A stretch of DNA of 64,000 nt from the NCBI RefSeq assembly GCF_009730915.1, contig NC_052483.1:2356001-2420000 (forward strand). The letters run 5' to 3'. Numbering within the stretch: position 1 is the stretch's first letter; each line of letters opens with the position of its first letter. The notes beneath the pieces were generated by a model. That model did no database searches, was not told the origin of the DNA, and saw only the letters and a program-made list of their open reading frames with translations. Source of the DNA: Dioscorea cayenensis subsp. rotundata (Eukaryota; Streptophyta; Magnoliopsida; Dioscoreales; Dioscoreaceae). A program made the translations under genes and the position numbers. Positions 1-11,952 of this stretch are shown piece by piece.

Positions 1-100
1 ACAACATTTTGTTGGGCTGGGGGATCAAAAATAAATATTCAAGTGCAAGCACTAAAAATGCAAAGATTGGAGACCCGTTGGGTGTGAACGAAAGCATCAC

Positions 101-102
<2 letters not shown>

Positions 103-150
<48 letters not shown>
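103..150. repeat. (CT)n-(TA)n compound microsatellite
   Basis: A run of CT repeats passes directly into TA repeats upstream of the PP2C gene. The rest of 1-800 is AT-rich with a second TA run near 525-545; I see no gene in it. Confidence 0.9.
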
Positions 151-151
<1 letters not shown>

Positions 152-816
152 GGAGTAATATAATATAATAATATAAGAATTGGAAATAAACAAGTCAAAG
201 TCTCCTCTTGACCCAAAAGTCAAGTCGTAAACGTCATTCTCGGACTTAATTCCTAGCATTTGAAAACTAAATACTAACCTATCTTAATAAATTAATAATA
301 ATATTCATCTCTCCTTTCCATCTACACACTTGAAACACCTCAAAATTCCCTGTTTATATGTTCCATATTTACCAAAACACTATATAATGAAATCATGAGT
401 TTATTTATTTAAGAATTCTCACCTATTATATCTTTAAAAAAATCAGTATCTCTTTTAAATTTCCTTTTTTAGGTAGATAAAATATTATTTATATCCCTTT
501 GCAAAGCTTATCCTTATTACAATCATATATATATATATATATATATTACAAATTATGTATATAATTTATTAAAAATGAGAAAGTTTTTTTTTCAAAAAAA
601 AAAGATATAATTTTTTAAGGACTAAATAAGAAATAAAGTAAATTTAAGGGGTATATTTGCAAGAAAGCCAAAAACAACGGAAAGTCCATTTGGAGTAATA
701 AAGACCTCCGCGTTTGGCCCGCGTCTTCTCCACCATTTCCAACTCCCAAGTCCGTGAAAAAGAAGAAGAAAGAGGAAGAAAGGTGGGATTTTGGAGGCTT
801 GAATCACTTGGAGGAG

Positions 817-3522
817 ATGCTTGGATCGTGTTGCGGGGGCATGGGATGGTGGGGAGCCGGCGGCGATGAGTTGCAGTGGCATTTGGAGCTCAAACCTCAC
901 ACATCGGGGGACTTCTCTATTGCGGTCGCGCAGGCGAACGTTGTGCTTGAAGACCAGAGCCAGGTGATGTCCTCTCCCTCGGCAACGCTTGTCGGCGTTT
1001 ACGATGGTCATGGGGGCCCGGAGGCCTCGCGTTTTGTTAATAGCCGCCTTTTTTCTCATTTGCATAGTAAGTGTTCTCTGTTTGATCTTTGGTTGTCAAG
1101 ATGTTGTTTTGTTTCTTGATTTGTTGGATTTGGTTGTGTTTTCAATTGGGGCAGAGCTTAATTTTGATTCATAATTTGAAGTATCTCTGAACATTTTGGT
1201 AGTCATGATGGGTTTCCAAGACGATGGATTTAGGTTTTGGAAGTTAGGGTTCGATTGTGTATGTTTATGGTTTGTGTTCTTAAATTTAGATGAGAATTGT
1301 GCACTTTGGGAGATTAATAATCTAAATTTAGATGCTCTTAGTCTGTAAGCGATTAAAGCATGGATTTTTTATATGTTTTGTTGAAACTCTTGTCACTGTG
1401 AATTGATTAGATGAGTTGGTTCTGTTTGTTTCATCTCCTAGAGTTTGCTTCAGAGCATGGTGCGTTTTCGGAAGAGGTAATGCGAAAGGCATTCGATGTA
1501 ACAGAGCAGGAGTTTGTGCATTTAGTGAGGCGGTCATGGGTGTCAAGGCCGCAGCTTGCATCAGTGGGTTCATGCTGCCTTGTTGGGGCTATTGCAAATG
1601 GTGTTCTCTATGTGGCAAACCTTGGAGACTCCAGGGCAGTGCTTGGCAGACGAGCGACAAATGGGAGAGGGGTTGTGGCAGAGCGGTTGTCGAGTGACCA
1701 CAATGTTGCTGTGGAGGAGGTCAGAAAAGAACTCAGAGAACAGCATCCGGATGACCCTCACATTGTTGTATATAACCGCGGGATTTGGAGGATTAAGGGG
1801 ATTATACAGGTTCGGAACTCTTTCAAATAATTTCTTCGCCATTTGTACTCATCTTTGCCCTCACCAAAAAAAGATTAAAAAAAAGAAAAGCATTTAAGTA
1901 TTGACATTGGCCGGAAGAGTGCATAGATGGCATAGACTTCCTTTGCTTACGTTTGTGTATATTTGCCTTATTAATTATTCAGGTTTGATAAATATTGTGT
2001 TGAGTTTGCATTTGAGGTTCAAAAATCATGGAGGCCATACTAATTATGATTACAGTTGTGGAGTTTAGAGAGTCTAGAGCATGCATTGGATGGCCTGCTA
2101 AGCTTCTTTCAATCCTTTGTGAATGTTATCTTGGTTCTGTCTTGCAGCCAAGACTCATACAGTCCATTGGAATTGAAGGGGTCATGGTTCCATTTGTCTG
2201 TAAGTGTTCACATATCTGATCATAAATATCTAGTTCTCTGTATCCCTAGCACAGAAAACAGTGTTACTGGATACGTATTGGAGGCGGTCATTGGGTAAAC
2301 ATGGGAATTTGAGTTATTAAATTGAACCCGCTCCTAAGCAACACTCTTGTGCTGTATCTCGCTTCTTATAACATGTAGATTCACATCGAAACTAGTGAGA
2401 ATGGATTTTGTTCTGAGTTCATATTGGTTGCCAATGTGTGGTATAAGCTTCCCATTTATGATCTGATAAAAACTCTTGCTTCCAGCCTGCGATTCAGTTC
2501 ACAAATCTAACCAAAAGTAAAGCAGTTCGAACCCTTCGTCCATCTACCTATCCATGTTTACAAAATTTTGAGTTTCAACTTGACAATGCAAGGTTCTGAG
2601 GTGTGATCATCTAAATTTACTCAACTGTTTCTGCATTTCAGACTGACATGGTGTAATTTGAGTTTGCTAATATATATATGTGTGTGTGTGTGGATTCTGA
2701 TATTGAAAGTTTACAGTTATGTTTTAGTATGTTTACTCAACCACAAAACCTGCATTATAATTAATTACTTCATTGTGACCTTTCTATGTGATGCAAATGT
2801 TCATCCAGCTTCCATTTGAATTAACATCACTGCCTAATACTTTTGAGAAGCATATTTAAATTTCCTGAGTTAAATGATTTTCTTCTGCATTCGGTGCTAA
2901 AAATTTTACTTACAACATTACCTGAAGGTATTTATTATAATTGTTCAGGTTTCAAGGTCAATTGGTGATGTCTACCTGAAGAGACCTGAGCTAAGTAGAG
3001 AGCCGTTATTCCAACGGTATGTCTGTCCCGTTCCACTCAAACGGCCCGTCATGTCTGCTGAGCCATCGATCAGAGTTCGTAAGCTCATGAGTGATGACTT
3101 GTTCATGATATTCGCATCAGATGGTCTCTGGGAACAATTAACTGATGACGCTGTGGTAGAAATAGTATCCAGAAACCCGCGTTCGGTAAATTCTTCCGCC
3201 TCTCTTTCTCCTTAAATTCACACGCTTGTTCCAACAAAACTCATCGTAAAATTCACAGGGTATCGCAAAGAGACTAGTGAGAGCTGCACTCGATGAAACT
3301 GCAAGAAAAAGGGAAATCAGATACAATGACATAATAAAGATTGAGAAAGGAACAAGACGGCATTTCCATGACGACATCACAGTTATAGTTATCTATCTCG
3401 ATCAGCACCGCAACAATGCATCCCGTTCAAAGTGCAACACCTTCGACTACACGAATGCACCTATCGATATCTTCTCGCTCAATTCTGATTGTGAAGCTGA
3501 AGATCCTGGTATCGTCATATAG
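817..3522 (+). CDS. Protein phosphatase 2C, clade D type (four exons, 372 aa)
   Basis: Mg2+/Mn2+-dependent Ser/Thr phosphatase. Exons 817-1066, 1442-1809, 2949-3185 and 3259-3522 join in frame with GT-AG introns (1119 nt, TAG stop). Visible PP2C motifs in order: LEDQSQ near residue 45, metal-binding VYDGHGG at 61-67, [10 protein letters not shown] in exon 2, SSDHN, the HPDD..IVV...[10 protein letters not shown] segment, [11 protein letters not shown] opening exon 3, and [10 protein letters not shown] with the final metal aspartate. The [15 protein letters not shown] signature and the short Cys/Trp-rich N-terminus (CC, WW within 12 residues) fit plant clade D enzymes. Members of that clade are known to dephosphorylate plasma-membrane H+-ATPases and to be inhibited by SAUR proteins; that role here is inference. 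The start ATG precedes the conserved domain at the family's usual distance. No frameshift or missing catalytic residue is seen. Confidence 0.93.
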
Positions 3523-3766
3523 ATCGATTATCGGGCATTGTGAATACAGAAAGTATACAGGGCTAGAATATTTGTACATAAAAATCTTCATTGCTGAGAG
3601 GTTTTGGTCCTTTAGGATTTACATTGAGCTTCATAAGAGAGACAAATATAGAGAAAAATAAGTGAAATATATATATATATGTTTTATTTTGTTACATTAT
3701 CAGATAGTAGTACCTAAGCAGTCACAATAGCCCAAAAGCTGCCATTTGGAATGTATAAACCCTACA

Positions 3767-3802
<36 letters not shown>

Positions 3803-4346
3803 TTTCAGGTTTTAACATTTACCATGGGATCTCTGTGAAGTATTTAAAATTCCAGACTCTTTTTAACAGGGTTAATTTACCGTAGATTAACAAAACAGAG
3901 ATTAGAAACTAAGGGCTCTTTTGGTATATTGTTAAATCTTTATTTTTGTTACCAATTCCAAATTTTGGAAACAAAACAAAAAAACAAACTATGTTTGTTT
4001 TCAAAAATTTTGAGAAACAACATCTATGTTTTCAAAAACAAAGTGAAAACACAATTTTTTATGTTTTCAACTATTTTTGAAATTATTTTCAAAACATTAA
4101 CTTAATCTATTAAAGACATTAATTACTATCCTTTTCTCATAAGCATTAATAGTTAAGACAAACATTCCAAGATTTTCAACTCTTTTATTTTTCTTCATAA
4201 TTTTTTTCTTGATTTTTTAGATCTCAAAATTTATTTTCTCTCATTTTTTACGATTTATTTGTAATATTTTTAATATAGAAAATTTAAGATAGAGATGGTT
4301 AGTGATTTGAGATTTTTCAAGTGAAATCTCCTTTAATTTTTTTTTA
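3523..4346. other. Intergenic, 3' flank of the PP2C gene
   Basis: Presumed 3' UTR then AT-rich spacer with a TA run at about 3771-3800 and AAAC-rich low-complexity sequence near 3950-4060. No gene seen. Confidence 0.6.
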
Positions 4347-4776
4347 GGCCTGTTTGGCTGTAAAATAAAAAAATATGGCATAATTTTATTATGTAGGAAG
4401 TGCAAGTGATTATTACAGAAATTGTAGTATATTTTATTCTTACAGTGTTTGGGTAACAAAATAAAAAAAATTACGGAGACTGGGCGATCGACGAATGGAC
4501 CCGGGTTGATCGGTGGCCGGTCGCCGGAGGTCAGCCGGGAGGTCGGCCGGACCACCGATGGACAGCCGGTGTGTCACCGGAGATCTGCTGGACCGGGGGC
4601 CGGTCACCGGAGGCTGGTCGGACCGTCGATAGGCCCATGGCTGGTGCCTGTATGGAAAGGAAGAGAGAGACTTTTTACAATGAGAAAATATTCCACTCTT
4701 AGTGGAATATTTTTTTATGCCATAATACCTATATTATGCCATAATTTTATACTCTAAAATAAGTACCCAAACAGCC
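4347..4776. mobile_element. MITE-like element with GC-rich core
   Basis: The ends are inverted: the left end reads GGCCTGTTTGGCTG and the complement of the right end reads GGCTGTTTGGGTAC; both arms then share TATGGCATAAT-type sequence. The AT-rich arms enclose an abruptly GC-rich core (about 4475-4650) with repeated CCGG/GGTCGCCGGAGG-like words. The GGCCTGTTTGG start recalls PIF/Harbinger (Tourist) or hAT MITEs, but I could not find a clean target-site duplication, so family and exact ends are uncertain. Confidence 0.5.
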
Positions 4777-4804
4777 AATATGGCATAATTCTCAGAAAAT
4801 GTTA

Positions 4805-5150
4805 AAGTACTCATTGCCGAGCTAGGGCAATGAAAGAGATGCCTTTCGCTTGCGTTTTCTATTCGATATCCAATATGCAAAAAAGTTTCCCCTTTCAGGG
4901 CGGGTCAATCAATCTATCATTTATGGACGGGGGTAGGCTTCAAATCAATCCAATTCAAGCTAAGCCACTGAAAAAAGAGGTCTTTTCTATCTTGGATAAG
5001 AGACAGGGACACGCCTACCCACAGAGCAGTAGTTTAAAATGGAACAAAGACTACATCCAATAATAGGAGCTTTGAAACCTATCTCAACCTTCACACTTTT
5101 ATCAGGCCGAAGGCCAACGAAACGCCTGCCATATTGTACGGATTATGGTA
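4805..5150. other. Probable mitochondrial DNA insertion (NUMT)
   Basis: This block is unlike its surroundings: balanced base composition, no poly-A/T runs, and phrases typical of plant mitochondrial spacer or intron DNA (for example GAGCTAGGGCAATGAAAG and CAGGCCGAAGGCC). A 77-codon open frame at 4830-5063 has no recognisable protein. It stops at a TA microsatellite (5163-5195). The call is from composition and style only. Confidence 0.4.
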
Positions 5151-5159
5151 TAATTTCTC

Positions 5160-5195
<36 letters not shown>

Positions 5196-5198
<3 letters not shown>

Positions 5199-6095
5199 TG
5201 TTCTTTTTTTCACTAATACAAATTTATAAAAATTTTACATCTCATTTTTTTTTTTATTTTTTATAAAAATATATTAAAAAACCTTTGTTTACTTATATAA
5301 CTTAATTTTGTGTACTAATATAAAAAATTATATTTATATATAGTATAAACATAATACAAAATTTTACAATGTTATTTTTTTTTTTGCTTTTGTGCTTTTT
5401 GCTTTCCCAACATACAACTTTGATATTCAAACATGTTTTTATTTTTCAAAAAATTGGTAATAAAACCAAAACCAAAACCAAAACAAAAACAAAAAAAAAA
5501 ACAAAAAAACAAAAACAATGCCTAATGACACTTAATAAAATAACAGTGAAAAACTTAACTAGGACACTTTCTATTTTGACCATGTGTAACTAAATGTATC
5601 CCCAAAAACTCTAGACTACCTTTGATTGTGGCAATTGGATCCTCTAATTTCACTTTCTTGATTTCAGGACCTACATTAATCCATAAGAGAAATAAATGAA
5701 TAATTTAAAGAATAATCAATGCATGTGGCGAGTATTTATCATTGAAAATACATATGTTTCATTCCAGTTTAAAATTCCAGACTTGTTTTAAAATTCCCAA
5801 ACTTATTTTTAAATGGATTTTATTAAAATTCTAGATATTAATCAAATCTAATAAAAATTATCAGCGCAAACAAAAGCCACGTTTGAAGTGGTACCGTTTG
5901 GAAATGGTCAAGCTTGTAGCTATCGGACTCCTGGACCACTAGATCCGATCCGCGGGTTCTAACGGGCCACGTCCCCCCATGTGACACTGTGGGCCCACGG
6001 GCCTTTTTCTCTTGGCCCAGTTTAACTCTCACTGTTTCGTGTGTACCCGTTTCCCGTGGAGAACGCGTTCATATATTGCCTCTGAATAACGGAAA
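5196..6095. other. Intergenic, AT-rich
   Basis: Poly-T tracts, an imperfect (AAACC/AAAAC)n stretch near 5460-5515, and a more balanced stretch at 5870-6090 next to the solo LTR. No coding frame supported. Confidence 0.6.
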
Positions 6096-6100
6096 TATTT

Positions 6101-8718
6101 TGTGAGCCCCACCCCTTAATTAAATTCTAGTCATTGATGTGATTTTAATTTTAGATGTTCGTTTTGTTTTTTAGTTTCGAAACCCTAATATATTTTTCAC
6201 CTTCCTCGATTTGGATCGCCATTTAAAAAAAAAAAAGACCTAGCCTCATCTCTTTCTCTCACGGTTGGTGTCGGCGGCGAGAACGGGAGAAGGGTCTCGT
6301 CGTCAAGGTTTTGTTTTACTGTTGTTGTTGTTGAGGTAACGTTCTGAGTTAGACGTGCTACTAGTTAGGGTTTATGGTTTGATGAGAGAATTGGATTTAT
6401 TTGAGGTTAAAATTAAGAAATTCCTGTTAGCATAGCAGAAACCCCTCTTCCATTTTAGAGATCTTAGAGGCCGAATTTGGAGGATAGTAGAATAAGAAAC
6501 TTGTAGAGATTGATGTTGGCTAAGTACCTCAATAATTTCAGAATTTTTACATAAGTATCAGGTAAATTATAAGTTTTTAGATGCAGGTGACTTAAACAGG
6601 ATTTTTGTGCTGCCTTTGAACATGTTTTGGTTAATTTCATAGTTTTAAGTTCTGATTTAGAATTAGATTTATATAAGAAAGTTATAGAGGAAGATTTTAT
6701 CTTTGACTCTGCAAAATTTTAGAATTCTTAGCCATTTAAATTGTGAGATATGATCAGATTTCTATAGGTTTGCTCAATAATATTTCTGCAGAAAATATAA
6801 AGATTGCTTAGCCAATTTGATAGTCTTGTAAATGGAATTTGGAGAAGAGTAATATAAAAAAAATTATAGAGTTTGATGTTTTCTAGATACCTGTAAAAAT
6901 TTAGATTCTTTGGATGAGTAGTTTAAAAGTTATAGCATTATTAGTGTAGTTGTGCCCAATGATATTATTGTGCAGAATCTGAAGATTGTTTGGTGTTTCT
7001 CATGGTCTTAGACTCTTAGATGTTTTATCTGGTATAGCATAAAATAAGAAAGTGATGCATTACTAAGTTATCTGACTGCATGTAAAATATTATTGCTTTT
7101 GAAATTTTATATTGAGAGATTCATATTTGAAAGGGATACGTCTGAATTACAAACCCGCAGAAATAATTGGACATTCAATTGAATGTTATAAATTGTGTAA
7201 TAGTTTAAGTTGTGTGAATTTCGGATATGTCATAGTGTTACGTGTCTATTTTTCCCAAAATTTTGAAATTTGTGATTTGGAAAAGTGTATGTGAAGTTAT
7301 GAGAGTTTTAGTACTCATTGATCATATTGGAATTATTGATATTGCTTTTAGAATGGGTAATTGCTATTTTACTCTCGCAATAATCAATATTTGGGAGTGT
7401 AGAATAATAGTTTGAACTTTTGTATTTGTACCCTTATAATAATCTTTTTCTTTAATACTATTGCTTCTTAGCCTCGATTTGTTATTTGAAAGTTAATAGG
7501 GTCACTTCCCAAATATAGGTCATGCCAAAGGTGTAAGGTTTTGGAGTATTTTTGGGCGTTAATCAGGTAAGTATCCCACATATAAATCCTATTATATGTA
7601 TATATTTGAAAGTTCTAGTTTTGTGAACTTTTGGGATTTTTGAGAAAAAAATGTTGATTATTTTGATTATATTTTAAATTATTTATTTATTATTATTTTT
7701 GAAATTACTTTAAATTATTTGCAATTTCGAGTTAGTGATATTTTATTTTGGATTAGAATTATCTGAAAGGTTTGAATATCTATTTAAATTCAGATTATTT
7801 AAGTTCTAAAGTTTAGACAGCTTATCTAAATATGTTTTACTTCAATTCTGAATTTCAGATATTTTTTAGTTAATTTCTGATTAATTATTATTAATATTTT
7901 TTAAATTATTTCATGTTTATATTAAAATAATTGGTTTATTTTGATATGATAAAAATGGGATCACCCGACTGCAAATAACTTGCATTTTGCCCAATATGAA
8001 TTCTGATAATTTATTGTTTTGTGAACATGAAATATTTTGACACAGTACTCGTAGTCTCCAAACTAACTTTGCAATAACCCTGTCACTATGGATTAAACAT
8101 TGACCCTGTCGACATGTATTCTGATATAGAAACTATAGTTTCCAACCGCTTTCTGTCAGTGAAGAATAACGGCCTCTGATAAATCTGGCTCAGGTCACCG
8201 AGGGTAAACTTATGAGCTGTGATATTCTGTCTCGGGTCACCGAGGGTAAATATACGAGTTTTGTTATTTTGTTTTGGCAATAATTATTTGGGGGACTTAT
8301 ATGCTTGGTTTTTATATCTGTGTTTATTTGAAATAAATTTGATTTCTGATTTTGATTTTGATAATTTATGATTTTTGTAAATGATCCCTATAATTTTTAG
8401 TAGGTGCTTACTGGGCTGTCAAGCTCATAATTTGTTGTTTAATATCTTTTCAGATCAAGAGTAGAATTGAGTGGCTGATAGCTTAGCGGGAATAGTTAAG
8501 CAATCGTTGAGTATTAACATGTAATAAGTCCTGTTTATTGTGGGCCTATGTTTTATTTGAATAAGTTTGTATTGTTTTTTGCAATCCACTAAGTTTGATT
8601 CTTTGTTTTATTTTGGATCAGATTTTGAGGCCTTGTATGTCTACTTGGTTTCGGCCTTGTAGGTGTACGGCCGTTTGTCAGCGTCCCGGGTCCATAGAGC
8701 TGGGTTTGGGGCGTAACA
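6101..8718 (+). mobile_element. Solo LTR of a Ty3/Gypsy element (Tekay/chromovirus-like), 2618 bp
   Basis: The element begins TGTGAGCCCC and ends GGGGCGTAACA, so the termini are TG..CA with an inverted CCCC/GGGG extension. It is flanked by a perfect 5 bp direct repeat TATTT (6096-6100 and 8719-8723). Near the 3' end is a segment (about 8400-8470) with the GTGCTTACTGGGCT...CTTTTCAG layout I associate with Tekay-type LTRs. There is no internal gag-pol and no second LTR, so this is a solo LTR left by LTR-LTR recombination. It holds a telo-box-like AAACCCTAA (about 6180-6188), a CT-rich leader-like patch near 6245-6310, and two direct copies of GGTCACCGAGGGTAAA (about 8195 and 8236). Confidence 0.85.
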
Positions 8719-8723
8719 TATTT

Positions 8724-9442
8724 AATTTTTAAAAAAATGTTCATATAATTTTTCCAATTTTTTCAATTGATAAAAAATTCCCTGGATTGTTTCATATTTT
8801 TAAAAAGTCTTTTTTTTTCTGACACCTTCTGATAGCTTATTTTTCAATACTTTTGTCAGAAATGCCCTCAGTGATTTTAAATAGAATTTCAAAATAATAA
8901 ACATAAAAACTATGACATTAAATATCAAAAACAAATATTAAAAAAAATATATTTAAAAAAAAAATTTATGTTGTTACACGTAAACACAAAATGTTAAATA
9001 AAAAATATACTTAATAAACGGAAAGTGCATTTTGTACGTGGTATAAAATTAAAATTTTAAATAAAATAAACTGATGCAAGAACTGAACAATAAATAAACT
9101 GAAGAAAGAAAATCTATAGAGAAAAATGAAATATCAAAAGGATTGCAGAAGAATATTTGAAGAATTCTAAAAACTGATAAATAATTTTTTTTTAATTTTT
9201 ATTTCTAATTGTTTGTTGTAACTATGAATTTATGAAAATATCCATTTTGGTGATGAGTTGGTAATATTTTTTTTTCATATAAAAGATGTTATTAATTTTT
9301 TTTAAATGTGATGATGGGATAAAATGTAATGTTCCATGTTTATTTTTTCTTTTAAATTAGTTACGCGGTTAATGATGCAAAATGTATTTTTTTTAATTTT
9401 TTTTAAGCATATTGATATATATATTTTTATTTATTATAATGC
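8724..9442. other. Intergenic, AT-rich
   Basis: Poly-A/T-rich spacer between the solo LTR and the start of the tandem duplication. No gene or delimited element seen. Confidence 0.6.
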
Positions 9443-10027
9443 AACAAGACAACTACTGATGTGAGTCAAGTGACACATTAGCACAATTTTTTTTTTTTTT
9501 AATTATTTTAAAAAACTTATATTGACTTTATGGCAAATGTGGTCCTCAGTGACTTTTGTAAAAAAATTTTATTTATATTATTTATATACCATCATAGTAA
9601 ATTATATTTGTTTATATACCACTAAATAAAATAATAGTAAAATAATTTTATTTATAAATATTTCATAATTTTAATTTATTTTTAATCATAAAGGCATGTT
9701 AAAAAATGAAATTATTTTATAAAATATATTATAGTTCTCACACAAAATATTTTGCCAAATATCAATTTTTATATCTCGCTTGTTTGCCACTTAAATAAAA
9801 ATTTTATAAGGCAGCTAATCTACTGACAATCCAATATCAAAGATTAAGTAAAAATGAACAAATATAACAGCAAATCTTGAGTATCAAAACACAGTAATAA
9901 TTTATTGAGGTTAATTTTAATTAATGAGATTAGAGATTGATTAGTTGTGTTAAACTAGGCTGGTTACTTATGGTTGTCCATTTTGATATAAAAGATTCTG
10001 GAATCCGAATCGTGGTAAAAGTGATTC

Positions 10028-10257
10028 CTATACTGTTCAAATCAGCCCAATGGTATGACATCAAAGTGTAAGAGGGAGGTCATGGGTTCAAATCTCTCCC
10101 CCAACAGTACTGTTCCCGACTGTTCATACACTATTCACCCGGGATTCCTATACTATTCTCATACATCGTATATATATCTGTATATCCCAGGGCTTTCAGA
10201 TCTTGTTTAAGATCTGTTTATATTCATAAAAAAAGACACTTTGTCATCTATTATTAA
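10028..10257 (+). mobile_element. tRNA-derived SINE, 230 bp
   Basis: Flanked by the 11 bp direct repeat AAAAGTGATTC (10017-10027 and 10258-10268) and absent at the matching place in unit B (about 20930), which proves insertion. The body has an A-box-like AATGGTATGACATC region and a B-box-like GGTTCAAATC, a 3' part TTTAAGATCTG..TATTCATAAAAAA, and a tail GTCATCTATTATTAAAAA. A copy of the same length is at 59557-59786. Confidence 0.85.
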
Positions 10258-10892
10258 AAAAGTGATTCGGGTGGAATCTCCAGACAAGGTGACCGATTTG
10301 CCATCACAATTCATTACCATCATCCATGGCATGCCTTGTCTCATCCATTCACGTTGCCTTGCCCTCATTCAATTATTTAATATTTTAAAAAAAGAAAAAA
10401 TCATCTTAGATATTTGCAAGTGATGAAAAATAAAATCGACAGATGATAATAGTCACATGTTAAATTGAGATCTAACGAGAGCAAAGGGGAGAGGAGAAAA
10501 TGAGACGATGGAAAGACACAAGGTCATTAGATGATAATATAATTAAATTCAGGGATGTTATATATCAGAAATTTATGGACATTTTTAAATAATACATCTC
10601 TATTTTAAAAATAATATATATATATTTAAAAATTTATAAATTATTTTGATTTTTGAATGACGTAAAATAATAAATATATATAATAAATTTTTTTTTATAG
10701 TTTAGAATTTGGAAACGCGTTTCACGTTCAAGAACAACTGGTTCCCGACAGGCAATTCGTGGCAAACAACCAACCAGGAAAATTACATTTACGCATATAC
10801 CCCTCGTGATAATATGATTGAAAAGATATGAAAAGGTTTTTCTCATTTGCAACCTTTGATAAAAAAAGAACAACTACCCATTAATTATCTTT

Positions 10893-10893
<1 letters not shown>

Positions 10894-10940
<47 letters not shown>
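10894..10940. repeat. (TA)n microsatellite
   Basis: About 23 TA units in unit A; the matching place in unit B (about 22158-22174) has a much shorter run. Confidence 0.9.
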
Positions 10941-10943
<3 letters not shown>

Positions 10944-11440
10944 TTTGTTTTTTGCTTGCAATTTTCTTGAGTAGTTTTGATGTATTTATTTGAGTTAAAA
11001 TATACAAGTATAATTTTTTAAACTATTTTCTACATAAAATTTGTTTTCTCATGTATATCAATAGATACCATTTTTTATTGATTTTACTAAAATTGGATTT
11101 TTTTTTCATAAAAAACAATATATATTTTAATTTTAATGATATGAATTATAAATAATATTGTCAACGATATTAAATTTCATTCAATAATATTTTATTTGTA
11201 TTTTATATAAATAGTATTCTAATGATATGCATTATTTTATATATAACACCATTTTTCAACCTAAAATAATCAATGTAAAAATTACTGTGTTAGTACCCAC
11301 ACATAACTTCATGTAAGAATGGGTGGGTACATACAAGAAGCTAATTGTGCTCTTCCATTGTGAGCAAAAAAATTGATCAAACAAATGTCGGAAAAAATAC
11401 ACTAATTTTTTTTTAAAAAAATACATTATTTTAATCCATA

Positions 11441-11635
11441 AAATTTTTTAAATAATAGACAATAAAACGTCTTTTTTTATGAATATAAAAAGTACTGGAA
11501 CCTGAATATATAATATATATAATACAAAAATAATGTAATAATTTTGAGTGAACATATATTAACAGGTGTCGAAAAAAATTTAAAATTCATGACTTCTCTT
11601 TTATAATTTGGTGTCATACCATTGGATTATCCAAT
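11441..11635 (-). mobile_element. Degenerate SINE, same family, minus strand
   Basis: Read on the minus strand it has the family's CCAATGGTATGACACC start, AAGAGAAGTCATG, TATTCATAAAAAAAGAC and GTCTATTATTTAAAAAA end. It is missing from unit B at about 26000. The B-box is decayed; ends are approximate and the target duplication is not clear. Confidence 0.65.
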
Positions 11636-11831
11636 GATTGAAAAACGTTTAACACTTAAACTCATTCCAAATAAAATTAAGAAATAAAAAATTAAAATTT
11701 TAAAAAACAAAAACACTGTCCTTATCGTCAATTTAACACGTGAAAATGGCATTCGTGCAACTATAACTTTTCCGAGAAATTAAATGTAATTAAAATATTT
11801 CAAAGGGGATGTATGTGCAAAAAAGTTAGAC

Positions 11832-11839
11832 TATAATAA
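11832..11839 (+). promoter_or_regulatory. TATA-like box of KAI2 copy A
   Basis: TATAATAA lies about 115 bp before the ATG; copy B has TATAAAAAA at the same place. The presumed 5' UTR then carries a (GA)n run at about 11877-11902 that is much shorter in copy B. Confidence 0.55.
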
Positions 11840-11952
11840 AGATGAGAAGACCTCGTCGGAGTTTCGAAGAGGCACAGTGAGAGAGAGAGAGAGAGAGAGA
11901 GACAACGGAGAGAAAAGGGAAGAGAGAACGAAGACGAAGACGAAGAACAAGG

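Noticed and set aside
4830-5063. 77-codon open frame in the mitochondrial-like block
   Set aside because: No recognisable protein; kept only as part of the candidate insertion.
5838-6032. 64-codon minus-strand open frame
   Set aside because: No motif, no splice context, adjacent to a transposon boundary.
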